Shown here in pieces: positions 45,269 to 57,020 of a stretch of 64,000 nucleotides of DNA; position 1 is the first letter of the stretch, and the number at the start of each line of letters is the position of its first letter. This DNA is from Rhizobium hidalgonense (GTDB lineage: Bacteria > Pseudomonadota > Alphaproteobacteria > Rhizobiales > Rhizobiaceae), in assembly GCF_002914525.1 (NCBI RefSeq), contig NZ_LODW01000033.1:62001-126000 (forward strand), in the 5' to 3' direction. The notes beneath the pieces are model-generated. The model was not told where the DNA came from and ran no database searches. It saw only the letters and a list, made by a program, of their open reading frames with translations. The translations under genes and the position numbers were made by a program.

Positions 45269-46480
45269 ATGAGTGATACAGCTGTGCGAACGAAGGTCGA
45301 TGGCGGCGAGTTCGCCGTTTTGTGCATCGGCGGATTTCTTCTTTCGATCGCCTATGGCGTGACCTTTCTGATCCCGGTGCTGGTCGGTCAGCGCGGCGGC
45401 AACGAGGCGCTGGCCGGCCTGATCATCTCGGCCGCGACCGTCAGCACCGTCATTCTGGTGATCCTCTCCGGCCACATCGCCGATGCCATCGGCTCGGCGC
45501 GGGCGGTGGCGGTTGCCGGGCTGTTTCTGGCGGTGTCGGGGCTGGGATTTGCCACGGTCCCATCGGCTGGGCTCGGCCTGATAATCGTCGGCCTTATCCT
45601 CGGCATCGGTTGGGGCACGTTCTATACGCTCGGACCCATTCTGGTCGCCGCACTCGTCGAGCCCGAGCACCGCATCAGGTTCTTCGCCTTGCTGTCGGGA
45701 TCAATGATGTCGGGCATCGGCGCCGGTCCGATCATTGGCCGCACCGCCACCGGCTGGTCCATGCCGATCGAGACGGCCTTCGCCTTTGCCTTGTTTTCCA
45801 GTCTCGCCGGCGGTGCACTTTATTTCTGGCTGCATCTGCGACTGAGCAATGCCGGCAAGAATTTGCCGCATGTCAACAAGATCTCCTTTGCCGCAGCGCG
45901 TCAGGTGATTGCTTCGCCGGCGATCTATTCCATCGTCATGGTCGGCATCGGCGGCGCGATTTTCGGCGGGCTCTCCAGCTTTCAGACAAGCTACGCCAAG
46001 GCGCACGACTTCGATTATTCGCTGTTCTTCATCGGCTTCATGTCCGCCGCCATCGCCAGCCGGCTGTTCGTGGCGGGATATGTGGTCAAAAAGGATCCCT
46101 TCTATTCGCTTCTGGTGCTGACGAGCCTGTCGCTGACATCCATCCTGCTGTTCCTGATGGTGACATCAAGTCAGCTGGCCTATTTCGGAGCCGCGGCGAT
46201 GCTGGGGCTGGGTTACGGGCTGACCTATTCCGTCATCAATGGGCTGGCGGCGAACGAGGCGCCCACGGGGCTTATGCCGCAATCGCTGCTCTTGTTTTCG
46301 CTGTCCTATTTCATCGGCGTCTTCGGCTTTCCGCTGATCGCTGGCAATCTGATCGTCTCCTCCGGCATTCAGGCGATGCTGCATGTCTTGCTCGTGCTTG
46401 CCGCCCTGAATTCAGCAATCGTCCTGGTTCGTATTGCCCACCGCGCGACAATCGGCAAAGCGTCCTTCGCGGGGAAATAG
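45269..46480 (+). CDS. Major facilitator superfamily transporter
   Basis: A 403-residue, 12-helix permease with the MFS loop 2-3 signature (SGHIADAIGSARAVAVAGLF). GGGGCGGAG before the ATG at 45269 decides the start; the frame is open 23 codons further up. The substrate is unknown. A strong hairpin follows at 46521-46543. Confidence 0.85.
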   Translation: MSDTAVRTKVDGGEFAVLCIGGFLLSIAYGVTFLIPVLVGQRGGNEALAGLIISAATVSTVILVILSGHIADAIGSARAVAVAGLFLAVSGLGFATVPSAGLGLIIVGLILGIGWGTFYTLGPILVAALVEPEHRIRFFALLSGSMMSGIGAGPIIGRTATGWSMPIETAFAFALFSSLAGGALYFWLHLRLSNAGKNLPHVNKISFAAARQVIASPAIYSIVMVGIGGAIFGGLSSFQTSYAKAHDFDYSLFFIGFMSAAIASRLFVAGYVVKKDPFYSLLVLTSLSLTSILLFLMVTSSQLAYFGAAAMLGLGYGLTYSVINGLAANEAPTGLMPQSLLLFSLSYFIGVFGFPLIAGNLIVSSGIQAMLHVLLVLAALNSAIVLVRIAHRATIGKASFAGK

Positions 46481-46520
46481 GAAACTTTCGGCGATTGACC
46501 GCAGTCGGGGACGGATAGGC

Positions 46521-46543
46521 CCCGGGCAAGTTTCACTTGCCCG
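46521..46543. terminator. Strong hairpin between convergent genes
   Basis: CCGGGCAAGT-TTC-ACTTGCCCGG is a perfect 10-base stem with a 3-base loop between the MFS gene (ends 46480) and the SDR gene (ends 46556). It could stop transcription from both sides. Confidence 0.65.
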
Positions 46544-46555
46544 GATCTGGCTTGC

Positions 46556-47332
46556 TCAGGCGGCGCGGAAGATCTTGGCGCCGGACGGGGCGCTCGTCAT
46601 GCCGCCGTCGACGGTGATCTCGATGCCGGTGACATTGGCGGAATCATCCGAAGCCAGATAGAGCGCGGCCTTGGCGATTTCGTCGGCTTCGCTCATGCGG
46701 CCGAGCGGGCTGAGGCCACCCATGCGGGCCTCGAGTGCCGACATCGCGTCGTCTGTTGGTGCCATCGGCGACCAGATCGGCGTCTTGGTGCCGCCGGGGG
46801 TCACCTGATTGACGCGGATACCGCGCGGCGCGAGTTCGGAGGCCATATTGCGCGTCATCGCGCGAACCGCCGCCTTGGTCGCCGCATAGGCCGACCAGCC
46901 GGGAGCTCCGAGCACGGCATGCACCGAACCGTTGAGGATCACCGAACCGCCGTCGTTGAGGTGCGGCAGGGCCGATTGAACGGTGAAGAATACTGCCGTC
47001 AGATTGGTGCTGATGATCCGATTGAACTGTTCCGGCGACGTGTCCCCGAGCGGTGTCGCGCCGCCGATGCCGGCATTGGCGAAGACGATGTCGAACTTGC
47101 CCACCTCTACGGCGGCTTCGGCAAAGACCTTCTCGGTAGCGGCGGCATCGGTGACATCGAGCTTCAGTGCGACGACGCCGGCCCCAAGCGCCTTTTCGGC
47201 GGCGGCAAGCGTTTCCGGGTTACGGCCGGTGATCACGACCTTTGCACCCTCATCGATGAAGACTTTGGCGGTCGCAAGACCGATACCGCTGTTTCCGCCG
47301 GTGATCAGCGCGACCTTGTTTCTTAGACGCAT
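46556..47332 (-). CDS. Short-chain dehydrogenase/reductase
   Basis: A 258-residue classical SDR: cofactor motif TGGNSGIG, NAG in FANAGIGG, and the catalytic YAATK in WSAYAATKAAVRAMT, ending with a typical GxxV(T/D)GG segment (EITVDGGMTS). It is divergent from a TetR-family gene with two palindromes in the 106-base gap, so it is likely the regulated target. Substrate unknown. Confidence 0.9.
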   Translation of the reverse strand: MRLRNKVALITGGNSGIGLATAKVFIDEGAKVVITGRNPETLAAAEKALGAGVVALKLDVTDAAATEKVFAEAAVEVGKFDIVFANAGIGGATPLGDTSPEQFNRIISTNLTAVFFTVQSALPHLNDGGSVILNGSVHAVLGAPGWSAYAATKAAVRAMTRNMASELAPRGIRVNQVTPGGTKTPIWSPMAPTDDAMSALEARMGGLSPLGRMSEADEIAKAALYLASDDSANVTGIEITVDGGMTSAPSGAKIFRAA

Positions 47333-47366
47333 AATTCATGCTCCTCTTGGAATTGGCAACGATCTG

Positions 47367-47404
47367 GATTATGATCGTTATCTATAAAGATTACGATCGT
47401 AATC
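47367..47404. promoter_or_regulatory. Twin palindromic operators of the TetR-family regulator
   Basis: GATTATGATCGTTATC (47367-47382) and GATTACGATCGTAATC (47389-47404), the second a perfect 16-base palindrome, lie 22 bases apart between the divergent SDR and TetR genes, overlapping the expected promoters. This is the usual layout for a TetR repressor controlling itself and its neighbour. Confidence 0.8.
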
Positions 47405-47438
47405 TACGCGAGTCAAGAGGCATTCTGGGGGATTTCCG

Positions 47439-48014
47439 ATGGGTCGTTCGCAGCTGGAAAAACAGAAGACGCACGAAAAGATCCTCGAGATCGCGTCGAA
47501 GCGCCTGCGAGAGGAGGGGCTTGAAGGTATCGGCGTCGCCGACCTGATGAAGGAGGCCGGACTGACCGTCGGCGGCTTCTATAAGCACTTCGCCTCCCGC
47601 GACGATCTCGTCGCCGAGGCGATCCAGTCGGCCTTCGATTCATGGGGAGGCAAGCTGGAGGCTGAAGGGGTAGACCCGGCGAAGATGACGGCCGCCGATG
47701 TCGCCGACCGTTATCTGAGCGCCTATCATCGCGACAATCCTGGCGAAGGCTGCCCCTTCGCCGCGCTGACTTCCGATATCTCCCGCAGCGGCGGCAAGGC
47801 GCGGGGGATCGCCACCGAGCGGCTCGAGCGCAATTTCGACGCCTTGGCTAGCAAGGCGACGGGAGCGAATGAAGGGGAAAGACGGCGCAAGGCGATCATG
47901 GCCTTCGCGATGATGGCAGGCGGTGTCGGCCTTGCCAGGGTTTCCTCGGATGACGGACTTTCGGCCGAAATCCTCGAGACGGTCCGGGATTTTGTCGCTG
48001 CCATCGACAAATGA
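47439..48014 (+). CDS. TetR/AcrR-family transcriptional regulator
   Basis: A 191-residue repressor. The DNA-binding helix-turn-helix is LEGIGVADLMKEAGLTVGGF followed by YKHFASRDDL; the rest is the all-alpha ligand and dimer domain. It is divergent from the SDR gene and probably binds the twin palindromes between them. Confidence 0.92.
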   Translation: MGRSQLEKQKTHEKILEIASKRLREEGLEGIGVADLMKEAGLTVGGFYKHFASRDDLVAEAIQSAFDSWGGKLEAEGVDPAKMTAADVADRYLSAYHRDNPGEGCPFAALTSDISRSGGKARGIATERLERNFDALASKATGANEGERRRKAIMAFAMMAGGVGLARVSSDDGLSAEILETVRDFVAAIDK

Positions 48015-48017
48015 TAA

Positions 48018-48037
48018 CGGCCGGCAAATGCCGGCCG
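48018..48037. terminator. Hairpin after TetR gene
   Basis: CGGCCGGC-AAAT-GCCGGCCG is a perfect 8-base stem between the convergent TetR and azoreductase genes. There is no T run, so rho-independent termination is only possible. Confidence 0.4.
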
Positions 48038-48065
48038 CTGTACGACAGTAAGCGTTGAGAGCCGA

Positions 48066-48680
48066 TCAGGCGGCCAGCGCGATTTCCTGGACGCGCGACT
48101 TGGCGGCGTCGATGGCCTTTTCGGCAGCTTCCGGACCGAAGGCGAGGCCTTCGACATAGATGGTCTCGATATCGGTAATGCCGAGGAAGCCGAGAACCGA
48201 CTTCAGGTACGGCACGGCATGGTTCAACGGCGCTGCGGGACCCTGCGAGTAGACGCCACCGGAGGTGAGCACGACATAGACCTTCTTGCCGGTGACGAGG
48301 CCGACCGGGCCGGTTTCCGTGTATTTGAAGGTCACGCCGGCGCGGGCGACGTTGTCGATCCAGGTCTTCAGCGAGGAATAGATGTTGAAGTTGATGAGAC
48401 CGGTGCTGATGACGATCGTGTCGGCGGCAAACAGTTCGGCGACGAGTTCGTCGGAGGTTTTGATGGCAGCGATTTCTTCGGCGGTGCGGTCGTCCGCCGG
48501 CTTGCGGATCGCGCCGGTGAACAGGTCATCGATATGCGGCAGCGGGCTGGCGGCGAGGTCGCGGCGGACGACGACGCTGCCCGGCTTCTGGTTCTTCAGC
48601 TTTTCGGCGAGATCGGCGGCGATCGGCGTCGAGAGCGAATCGGCACGCGGGCTGGACGTCAGGAGAAGGATGGACGACAT
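48066..48680 (-). CDS. azoR: FMN-dependent NADH-azoreductase
   Basis: A 204-residue flavodoxin-fold reductase: LLLTSSPRADSLST, NFNIYSSLKTWIDNVARAGVTF and VLTSGGVYS are AzoR signatures. Such enzymes reduce azo dyes and quinones and guard against thiol stress. It is divergent from a LysR gene 123 bases away, the likely regulator. Confidence 0.92.
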   Translation of the reverse strand: MSSILLLTSSPRADSLSTPIAADLAEKLKNQKPGSVVVRRDLAASPLPHIDDLFTGAIRKPADDRTAEEIAAIKTSDELVAELFAADTIVISTGLINFNIYSSLKTWIDNVARAGVTFKYTETGPVGLVTGKKVYVVLTSGGVYSQGPAAPLNHAVPYLKSVLGFLGITDIETIYVEGLAFGPEAAEKAIDAAKSRVQEIALAA

Positions 48681-48803
48681 GGTGCATTTCCTTTCGAATT
48701 GGATTTGACGGCCCGTTGCTGGGAGGTGAGCCGTGGTGTCGAAAAGGAAAATAGGTCTGGCCTGCTATCGAAAAAACGGTGATAATGTCGATCGAAACTA
48801 TCG

Positions 48804-49787
48804 ATGGAATGGATGGATATGCTTCCGAACCCGACTCTGGATCAATTGCAGGTGTTTCTGACCGTTGCCGAGACCGGCAGCTTTTCGGCCGCCTCACGGG
48901 CGCTGAACCGGGCTCAGTCGGTGGTCAGCTATACGATCGCCAATCTGGAAGCCCAGCTTGAAATGCCGCTTTTCGAACGCTCGGGCGCCCGCCAGCCGAA
49001 GCTGACGGAGGCGGGCAAGGCGATGCTGGAGGATGCACGGCGCATTCTCGGCGACCTGCAGGTCATGCGGGCGCGCGTCAAGAGCCTGAAGGAAGGGCTC
49101 GAAGCCGAGGTCTCCGTCGCCATCAGTGTCATGGTGCCGTCAAAAGCCGTGGTCGACGTGCTCCACGAATTCCGCGAGATGTTCCCGTCGGTTTCGTTGA
49201 ACCTCAACGTTGGCGAGCTCGGAATGGTCATGGACCTTGTCCTCAGCGGCAAGGCGACGATCGGGATCGGCGGCGCCGTGCTGAAGCAGGACGATTCGGT
49301 CGTCACCGAGCGGATCGGTCACTCCTTCATGATGCCCGTTGCCGCGCGCAATCACCCGCTTGCCGGGATCGGCCGGCCACTGACCCTCGGTGACGTGCGT
49401 GAGGAAGTGCAACTCGTCGTCACCGACGCCTCGGGCCGGACGAAGGGGCGCGATTTCAACGTTCTGTCTTATAAGACATGGCGCGTCAGCGATATTGCCA
49501 CCAAACATCAGCTCATCAAGGCCGGTCTTGGCTGGGGCGGCCTTCCGGCGTCGCTCATCCATGACGATCTCCTGAGCGGCGCGCTCGTCCATCTCGATCT
49601 GGACGCCTATGAGCAGGGGGAATATGCCATCTATTCGACGCGCCGCCTCGCCAACCCGCCGGGGCCGGCCGCCACCTGGATGATCGACGCGTTCCGCACG
49701 AGGCTTTCCAATTGCCCCAGCCAGGCGGATTTCCACGCCCGGATCGCCGAACTGCGCGAACCCGCAATCCCGCTTGCAGCCGAATGA
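48804..49787 (+). CDS. LysR-family transcriptional regulator
   Basis: A 327-residue LysR protein with the N-terminal wHTH (LDQLQVFLTVAETGSFSAAS, RALNRAQSVVSYTIANLEAQ) and a substrate-binding domain. It is divergent from azoR. The start may be this ATG or one five codons later (48819). CTATCGA elements occur twice in the shared gap and could be binding sites. Confidence 0.9.
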   Translation: MEWMDMLPNPTLDQLQVFLTVAETGSFSAASRALNRAQSVVSYTIANLEAQLEMPLFERSGARQPKLTEAGKAMLEDARRILGDLQVMRARVKSLKEGLEAEVSVAISVMVPSKAVVDVLHEFREMFPSVSLNLNVGELGMVMDLVLSGKATIGIGGAVLKQDDSVVTERIGHSFMMPVAARNHPLAGIGRPLTLGDVREEVQLVVTDASGRTKGRDFNVLSYKTWRVSDIATKHQLIKAGLGWGGLPASLIHDDLLSGALVHLDLDAYEQGEYAIYSTRRLANPPGPAATWMIDAFRTRLSNCPSQADFHARIAELREPAIPLAAE

Positions 49788-49814
49788 GGAAGGCGCGGCT
49801 GCCGCGCCTGCCTC
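49786..49814. terminator. Strong bidirectional hairpin
   Basis: GAGG-A-AGGCGCGG pairs with CCGCGCCT-G-CCTC around a CTG loop: 12 pairs with one internal mismatch, followed by a TTT-rich tract. It separates the convergent LysR and phosphodiesterase genes. Confidence 0.75.
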
Positions 49815-49826
49815 AGCTGTTTCCGT

Positions 49827-51815
<1,989 letters not shown>

Positions 51816-52143
51816 TGAAACTCTCCTTGAAGGATCATGCATCGTCCGGCCCGTCAGAATTAGGACGATTTGGCGAGGAGTACACTGCAAAAATGACAGG
51901 ACGGCAAAACAATCGGTAGCAAAGGCGATGCGGTTTTGAAATGCAATTTATGGTGCAGTCCTCCGACTGAAATTCATCGGAGGCGGGATCGTGAGCAAGC
52001 GTCTCATTGCGTGCCACCGCCCTCAACATCAGGAACCTCGGCGCCCGCTTGCTGCAGACGCAGGCCTTGTTGCGCTCGCCGCAATGTCAACGGCAGCTCA
52101 GGAACGATCTCGGCCGCTCCTTCGGCGCAGAATCGGTGCGGCC
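51816..52143. other. Intergenic region, possible tiny gene
   Basis: It holds the promoter of the leftward phosphodiesterase gene. A rightward frame of 55 codons (TTG at 52007 to TGA at 52174) reads LRATALNIRNLGARLLQTQA and ends in YDFSVDVAK; it looks protein-like but lacks a good start and overlaps the PilZ gene's 3' end, so it is not called. Confidence 0.4.
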
Positions 52144-52545
52144 TTACGATTTCAGCGTCGACGTGGCCAAATGAGGTGGGCGTTCGCCGCTGGTCGCGGC
52201 TCTCAGCTGACGCACCGCCAGCACCGGCCGTATTTCCTTATGGAAAAAGCGGAAATAGGAGGAGACCTGTGCCCGCGCATTCGAATTCACGTCGAACTGG
52301 ATGCCGACACGGCCATTGTGCTTCCAGCGGATGATGCCTTCGAGCAGACCGAGGTTTTCAGCTTCGATGCGCACCTTGCTGCCGGAAGCGGCATGAAGTG
52401 GCGTCTTCGTCTCCAGGGCGGCGCCGGTCACCGACAGGTTGAGAATGCGCACATCCACTTCGCTGTTCAAATATTTGACGCTGCCGAAGACGCGGCAGTT
52501 TTGCCGATCAGCCTTTCGCGCCGTGATTTTCAAGTTGCGGGTCAT
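52144..52545 (-). CDS. PilZ-domain protein
   Basis: A 133-residue protein with the cyclic-di-GMP-binding PilZ pattern: basic start (ARKADRQNCRVFGSVKYL) supplying the R-x3-R element and DVRILNLSVTGAALETKTPL supplying (D/N)-x-S-x-x-G. The ATG at 52545 has GAGGGAG upstream. Likely a receptor for the second messenger made by cyclases such as the one at 43.8 kb. Confidence 0.85.
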   Translation of the reverse strand: MTRNLKITARKADRQNCRVFGSVKYLNSEVDVRILNLSVTGAALETKTPLHAASGSKVRIEAENLGLLEGIIRWKHNGRVGIQFDVNSNARAQVSSYFRFFHKEIRPVLAVRQLRAATSGERPPHLATSTLKS

Positions 52546-52629
52546 GCTGTCTCCCTCGATACAGTCAGGGACCATAGCAGCTGAAAATTGAAATGGTTTT
52601 AGTGGCTTGGCTAAAATTGCAGCGAACCG

Positions 52630-53511
52630 TCAATTGGTTTTGGCGGTTCTGCGCCCAACCACATGTTCGCGCCAGACCGTGAAAATGCCGGCGGCGACGA
52701 CAATGACCGAGCCGACGATCATGTTGAGGCTCAGCGTTTCGCCATAGATGGTCACGCCGATGATCGAGGCGTAGACAAGTGACAGATAGGTCAGCGGCTG
52801 GACGGCGGCGGCATCGAGAATATCGTAGGCGCGGATCAGGAAATAATGGCTGGAAATGCTGGTCATGCAGACGAGCGCCATCCAGCCCCAGTCGCCCGGC
52901 GACATCCAGCTCCAATAGAACGGGCCGACGATGGTCATCGTGATGCCACCGACGACGCCGGTATAGAAGAAGCTGGTCATCGACGAATCGTCGCGGCTGA
53001 CGAGGCGGGTGGCGATGACGTAGAAGGCGAAGTTGAAGCAGGAGGCGACGGCGATAAGCAGCTTCACATCGAAAAATTCGCCTTCCGGCTTCAGGATTAG
53101 CAGCACCCCGAAAAGTCCCGCGCCAATCGCCGCCCACCGCCGCCAACCGACCCGCTCGCCGAGGATCGGCATCGCCAGCAGCGCGATCAGAATCGGCGTC
53201 GCGGAAAAGATCGCCTGTGAGCGGGCAAGGCCGATCACGGCAAAACAGGTGATGGCCAGGACCACCTGGACCGCAAGCAGCACGCCGCGCGTCACTTGCA
53301 GAAGGGGGCGTTTGGTGCGGGCCGTCGCCTTGATGCCGCCGCGCATCTTCGAAGCGAGGATGATCGTGAAAAGCGCGAAGGCCCAGTAGCGGATCATCGT
53401 CACGAAGATCGGCGGATAGGTCGTTGCCAGATGTTTCGAGATGGCGTCCTGCAACGAAAAGATGGTGAGCGCCGAGAGAGCGAAAATATAGCCTTGGGTC
53501 TTCGATGTCAT
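52630..53511 (-). CDS. DMT-superfamily (EamA) transporter
   Basis: A 293-residue protein with ten membrane helices in two EamA repeats (FALSALTIFSLQDAISKHLA at the start; LTYLSLVYASIIGVTIYGET near the end). Probably exports metabolites or amino acids; substrate unknown. It lies next to the leftward lrp gene. Confidence 0.88.
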   Translation of the reverse strand: MTSKTQGYIFALSALTIFSLQDAISKHLATTYPPIFVTMIRYWAFALFTIILASKMRGGIKATARTKRPLLQVTRGVLLAVQVVLAITCFAVIGLARSQAIFSATPILIALLAMPILGERVGWRRWAAIGAGLFGVLLILKPEGEFFDVKLLIAVASCFNFAFYVIATRLVSRDDSSMTSFFYTGVVGGITMTIVGPFYWSWMSPGDWGWMALVCMTSISSHYFLIRAYDILDAAAVQPLTYLSLVYASIIGVTIYGETLSLNMIVGSVIVVAAGIFTVWREHVVGRRTAKTN

Positions 53512-53583
53512 GACTTGCCATTGAGCGGGAAACGCCCGCGCGCATGAAAAGTCTGGGCAGGCTTTCGGACGATATGCAAGGGC

Positions 53584-54045
53584 TCAAAGCCCGACATTCG
53601 GCTTGTCGATGATCTCTCTGAGCGCAAAGCTGGAATTAATCTTGACGACGTGGGGCAGGGCCGACAGCCAGTCGCGGTGAATGCGCTCGTAGTCTTCGAG
53701 ATCGCGGGCGGCGACCCTGAGGATATAGTCGTATTCGCCCGACATCAGATAGCAAACCAGCACGTTTGGGCAGAGCTTCACTGCCGCCTCGAATTCCGCC
53801 AGCGTCTTGGCGAACTGGCCGGAGAGCGAGATATGCACGATGGCGATCATCTTGTAGTCGAGCGCCTTGTGCGACAGCCGCGCATGGTAACCGTCGATGA
53901 CGCCGCTTCTTTCCAGGATGTCGAGCCGGCGCGAACAAGCCGAAGGCGACAGGCCGATCCTTTCAGCAAGCTCGGCATTGGTGATGCGGGCATTGGCCTG
54001 CAATGCCTTGAGAATCGCAAGATCGATGGTATCGAGATCGGCCAT
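53584..54045 (-). CDS. Lrp/AsnC-family regulator of alanine dehydrogenase
   Basis: A 153-residue protein with the N-terminal HTH (DTIDLAILKALQANARITNA, ELAERIGLSPSACSRRLDIL) and a RAM ligand domain. It is divergent from ald; regulators in this position (AldR-type) activate ald in response to alanine. The start is the ATG at 54045, leaving a 156-base shared promoter region. Confidence 0.92.
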   Translation of the reverse strand: MADLDTIDLAILKALQANARITNAELAERIGLSPSACSRRLDILERSGVIDGYHARLSHKALDYKMIAIVHISLSGQFAKTLAEFEAAVKLCPNVLVCYLMSGEYDYILRVAARDLEDYERIHRDWLSALPHVVKINSSFALREIIDKPNVGL

Positions 54046-54201
54046 TCGAAGGACCTTCGAAAAAAGGAATATGAGGCGCAATAATAGCCGAAAAATCGTC
54101 TATTCGCAAATCGTCTTTGCAAGGACATTTCACCGCCTTGGTGGTTGGATTCATCGTCTGAGGAGATCCGCAATTGCGGAGACGATAAGAGAGGAACGCC
54201 A

Positions 54202-55320
54202 ATGCGTGTCGGTTGCCCGAAGGAAATCAAGAATCATGAATATCGCGTCGGTCTGACACCGGCTTCTGTGCGCGAATATGTCGCCCACGGCCACGAGGTC
54301 TGGGTCGAGACCAAGGCGGGCGCCGGCATCGGCGCCGATGACGCCGCTTATGCCGCGGCTGGCGCGAAGATTGCCGCCTCCGCCAAGGATATCTTCGAAA
54401 AGTGCGACATGATCGTCAAGGTGAAGGAACCGCAGGCCTCCGAATGGGCGCAACTCCGCGACGGTCAGCTTCTCTACACCTATCTGCATCTCGCCCCGGA
54501 TCCCGAACAGACCAAGGGTCTTCTCGCCTCCGGCGTCACCGCGATTGCCTATGAGACGGTCACCGACGAGCGCGGCGGCCTGCCGCTGCTGGCGCCGATG
54601 TCGGAGGTCGCCGGCCGCCTGTCGATCCAGGCGGGAGCAACCGCCCTGCAGAAGGCCAATGGAGGGCTCGGCGTGCTGCTCGGCGGCGTGCCTGGCGTGC
54701 TGCCAGGCAAGGTCACGGTGATCGGCGGCGGTGTCGTCGGCCTGCACGCGGCCCGGATGGCCGCCGGTCTCGGCGCCGATGTCAGCATCCTCGACAGGTC
54801 GCTGCCGCGCCTGCGCCAGCTCGACGACATCTTCGCTGGCCGCGTCCACACGCGGTATTCCAGCATCCAAGCATTGGAGGAGGAAGTCTTCTCGGCTGAT
54901 CTGATTATCGGCGCCGTGCTGATCCCCGGTGCTGCCGCTCCGAAGCTCGTCACCCGCGAGATGCTGTCCGGCATGAAGAAGGGCTCCGTCATCGTCGACG
55001 TCGCGATCGACCAGGGCGGCTGCTTCGAGACCTCGCATGCCACCACCCATTCCGATCCGACCTACGAAGTCGACGGCGTGGTGCATTATTGCGTCGCCAA
55101 CATGCCGGGCGCAGTCCCCGTCACCTCGGCGCATGCGCTTAACAATGCGACGCTCGTCCATGGCCTCGCGCTTGCCGACCGCGGCCTGCGCGCCATCGCC
55201 GAAGACAAGCATCTGAGGAACGGCCTCAACGTGCACAAGGGTCGCATCACCAACAAGCCGGTCGCCGAGGCGCTCGGCTACGAGGCCTTCGCGCCGGAGA
55301 GCGTGCTCAACGTAGCGTAA
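54202..55320 (+). CDS. ald: Alanine dehydrogenase
   Basis: NAD-dependent L-alanine/pyruvate interconversion; in rhizobia it governs alanine secretion by bacteroids. The 372-residue protein begins [20 protein letters not shown]. It has the catalytic Lys/His region ([19 protein letters not shown]), the Rossmann loop [20 protein letters not shown], and [26 protein letters not shown] before the ATG decides the start. Confidence 0.96.
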   Translation: MRVGCPKEIKNHEYRVGLTPASVREYVAHGHEVWVETKAGAGIGADDAAYAAAGAKIAASAKDIFEKCDMIVKVKEPQASEWAQLRDGQLLYTYLHLAPDPEQTKGLLASGVTAIAYETVTDERGGLPLLAPMSEVAGRLSIQAGATALQKANGGLGVLLGGVPGVLPGKVTVIGGGVVGLHAARMAAGLGADVSILDRSLPRLRQLDDIFAGRVHTRYSSIQALEEEVFSADLIIGAVLIPGAAAPKLVTREMLSGMKKGSVIVDVAIDQGGCFETSHATTHSDPTYEVDGVVHYCVANMPGAVPVTSAHALNNATLVHGLALADRGLRAIAEDKHLRNGLNVHKGRITNKPVAEALGYEAFAPESVLNVA

Positions 55321-55336
55321 GCTTCCTGACTCGAGG

Positions 55337-55840
55337 TTAGGCGCCGGTCTCCGCAAGGGCCGGCGCCTCTATCTTGTCGATCCGGCATTGAAAGCAGTTG
55401 TTGCGCGCTGAGCGGACATGAACATACGCAATGTCAGACCGCGCGAGTAATGTCTCGGCATAGGCCGGAATATCGGCGATCTCGGTCACTGCGCCGGTGC
55501 CATAGACGATGCGGTCATTCTCGCCATAGCCGCGAACGATGAAGTCAGGGCTCATCGCCAGCATCGGCGGCTGGATCTCCTCGGCGGCGTAACGCCGGCA
55601 GCGCTGTTTGTGCAGGAAAATCGGCCCGGTCTCGGCATAGGGCTGCAACGCCGGGAACGGTCGGTAGGCGAAAACCAAGAACTCCTCGCCCTCTTCGATA
55701 TTCTGCAGGCAGTGGCGGCAAGGGTTGCCGTCACCGTCTGATATCATCGTCTCGGGCAGGTTGTCATAGGCGTCGCGGCCGCCGTTCCAGAGAGCTTCGG
55801 CATCGGCAGTCGGCATGGCGGCAAAACGAATGACGGTCAT
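55337..55840 (-). CDS. DUF1203 family protein
   Basis: A 167-residue protein with the DUF1203 pattern: PCRHCLQNIEEGEEFLVFAY with paired Cys, IFLHKQRCRRYA, YGENDRIVYGTG, and a closing ARNNCFQCRID with another Cys pair, suggesting metal or redox chemistry. AAAGGAG precedes the ATG at 55840. Confidence 0.82.
   Translation of the reverse strand: MTVIRFAAMPTADAEALWNGGRDAYDNLPETMISDGDGNPCRHCLQNIEEGEEFLVFAYRPFPALQPYAETGPIFLHKQRCRRYAAEEIQPPMLAMSPDFIVRGYGENDRIVYGTGAVTEIADIPAYAETLLARSDIAYVHVRSARNNCFQCRIDKIEAPALAETGA
55339..55368. terminator. Bidirectional hairpin at ald / DUF1203 junction
   Basis: AGGCGCCGG and CCGGCGCCT form a perfect 9-base stem with a 12-base loop; it overlaps the last codons of the DUF1203 gene and lies 19 bases past the ald stop. 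CTCTATCTT follows. Confidence 0.55.
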
Positions 55841-56121
55841 GGCAATCTCCTTTGTGATTGTCATGAAATGCGCCCGAATGATCGCGTGAGCCACCCGTTT
55901 CTTGCGCGCCGCAGGCATTGGGGCGTCATGGGCCGGCGTCCTTGTCGCGGTAAAATGCTGTCGTCGATCCGATCGTGTCTCTCGTGGCAGCGCCGGGTAT
56001 GTCTAGCCTCTCCATCCCGTGGTAAGCGATCGGGTGGCACATGTAAGGGCCGCTGGTCGGGTTGTGAGGGTCGCTGGCCCGACCTTACACCTCACGAGTT
56101 TCGCTTTCTGGGGGACAGGTG

Positions 56122-56910
56122 ATGGCCGAAGAAGCAGTATTGAACTTCGCAGACTTCTATGATGCGGAGCTTGCTCTCCACAACGCGCATTTTAGGGTCG
56201 TCGCCGCAGTCGGGCATTCTGATCGTGTGCTCGATATCGGTTGCGGCGCTGGACAAACCACCCGTGACGCGGCTCGCGCTGCTGAAAAAGGACGAGCGCA
56301 CGGAATAGACCTGTCCGTCACGATGCTGGAGATTGCCCGCCGGCGCAGTGCCGAGGAGGGCTTGTCAAATGCGACGTTCGAAGTGGCGGATGCGCAGAAC
56401 CATGTCTTCGCTCAAGGGGAATTTGACATTTGCATCAGTCGATTTGGCGTCATGTTCTTCGCGGATCCGGCGGCAGCCTTCGCGAACATCGCCAACGCCC
56501 TACGGCCAGGAGGTCGTTTCGTGTTCATGGTCTGGCAGGGCAGAGACCGCAATGAGTGGGCGACCGGCATCCATGAGGCCCTTGACCCTGAAGCAACCGG
56601 TCCGGTTGCGGCCAGCAAGGCCTTTTCGCTGAGCGAACCCTCCGTGACTTCTGCGCTGCTAGAAACGGCTGGGTTCACTGCCATCGAGTTCTATGAAATA
56701 AACGAGCCTGTATACTACGGTCCGAATCCTCAGACTGCATTGGCGACTATTCAGACATTTGAGAATGTCGAGAAAGCTCTCAATCATCCCACTGCTACGG
56801 CCGCCAAAATACGGGCGCGGCTACTCGACATGCTGGAGGCGCACCAGACACTCCACGGAATTCACTTCGATTCGCGCGCATGGTTGATCACAGGCCGCCG
56901 GCACGGCTAG
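56122..56910 (+). CDS. Class I SAM-dependent methyltransferase
   Basis: A 262-residue methyltransferase with motif I VLDIGCGAGQTTRDAARAA, motif II acidic residue in AHGIDLSVTMLEIARRR, and ALRPGGRFVFMVW as motif III. Substrate unknown. GTG at 56119 is a possible start one codon earlier. Composition is slightly unlike the neighbours. Confidence 0.88.
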   Translation: MAEEAVLNFADFYDAELALHNAHFRVVAAVGHSDRVLDIGCGAGQTTRDAARAAEKGRAHGIDLSVTMLEIARRRSAEEGLSNATFEVADAQNHVFAQGEFDICISRFGVMFFADPAAAFANIANALRPGGRFVFMVWQGRDRNEWATGIHEALDPEATGPVAASKAFSLSEPSVTSALLETAGFTAIEFYEINEPVYYGPNPQTALATIQTFENVEKALNHPTATAAKIRARLLDMLEAHQTLHGIHFDSRAWLITGRRHG

Positions 56911-57020
56911 ATGTTATGGGCTTCAACGGAGGCGGCACGGTTGGGGTTTAATAAGGTCAAACTCGTGCACGGATCATTTGCTATCGAATCCGCAAACTGC
57001 ATGACGAAAAGGAGAAGGCG

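Noticed and set aside
54151-55356. A 401-codon leftward frame opposite ald
   Set aside because: Antisense to alanine dehydrogenase; composition of a mirror frame.
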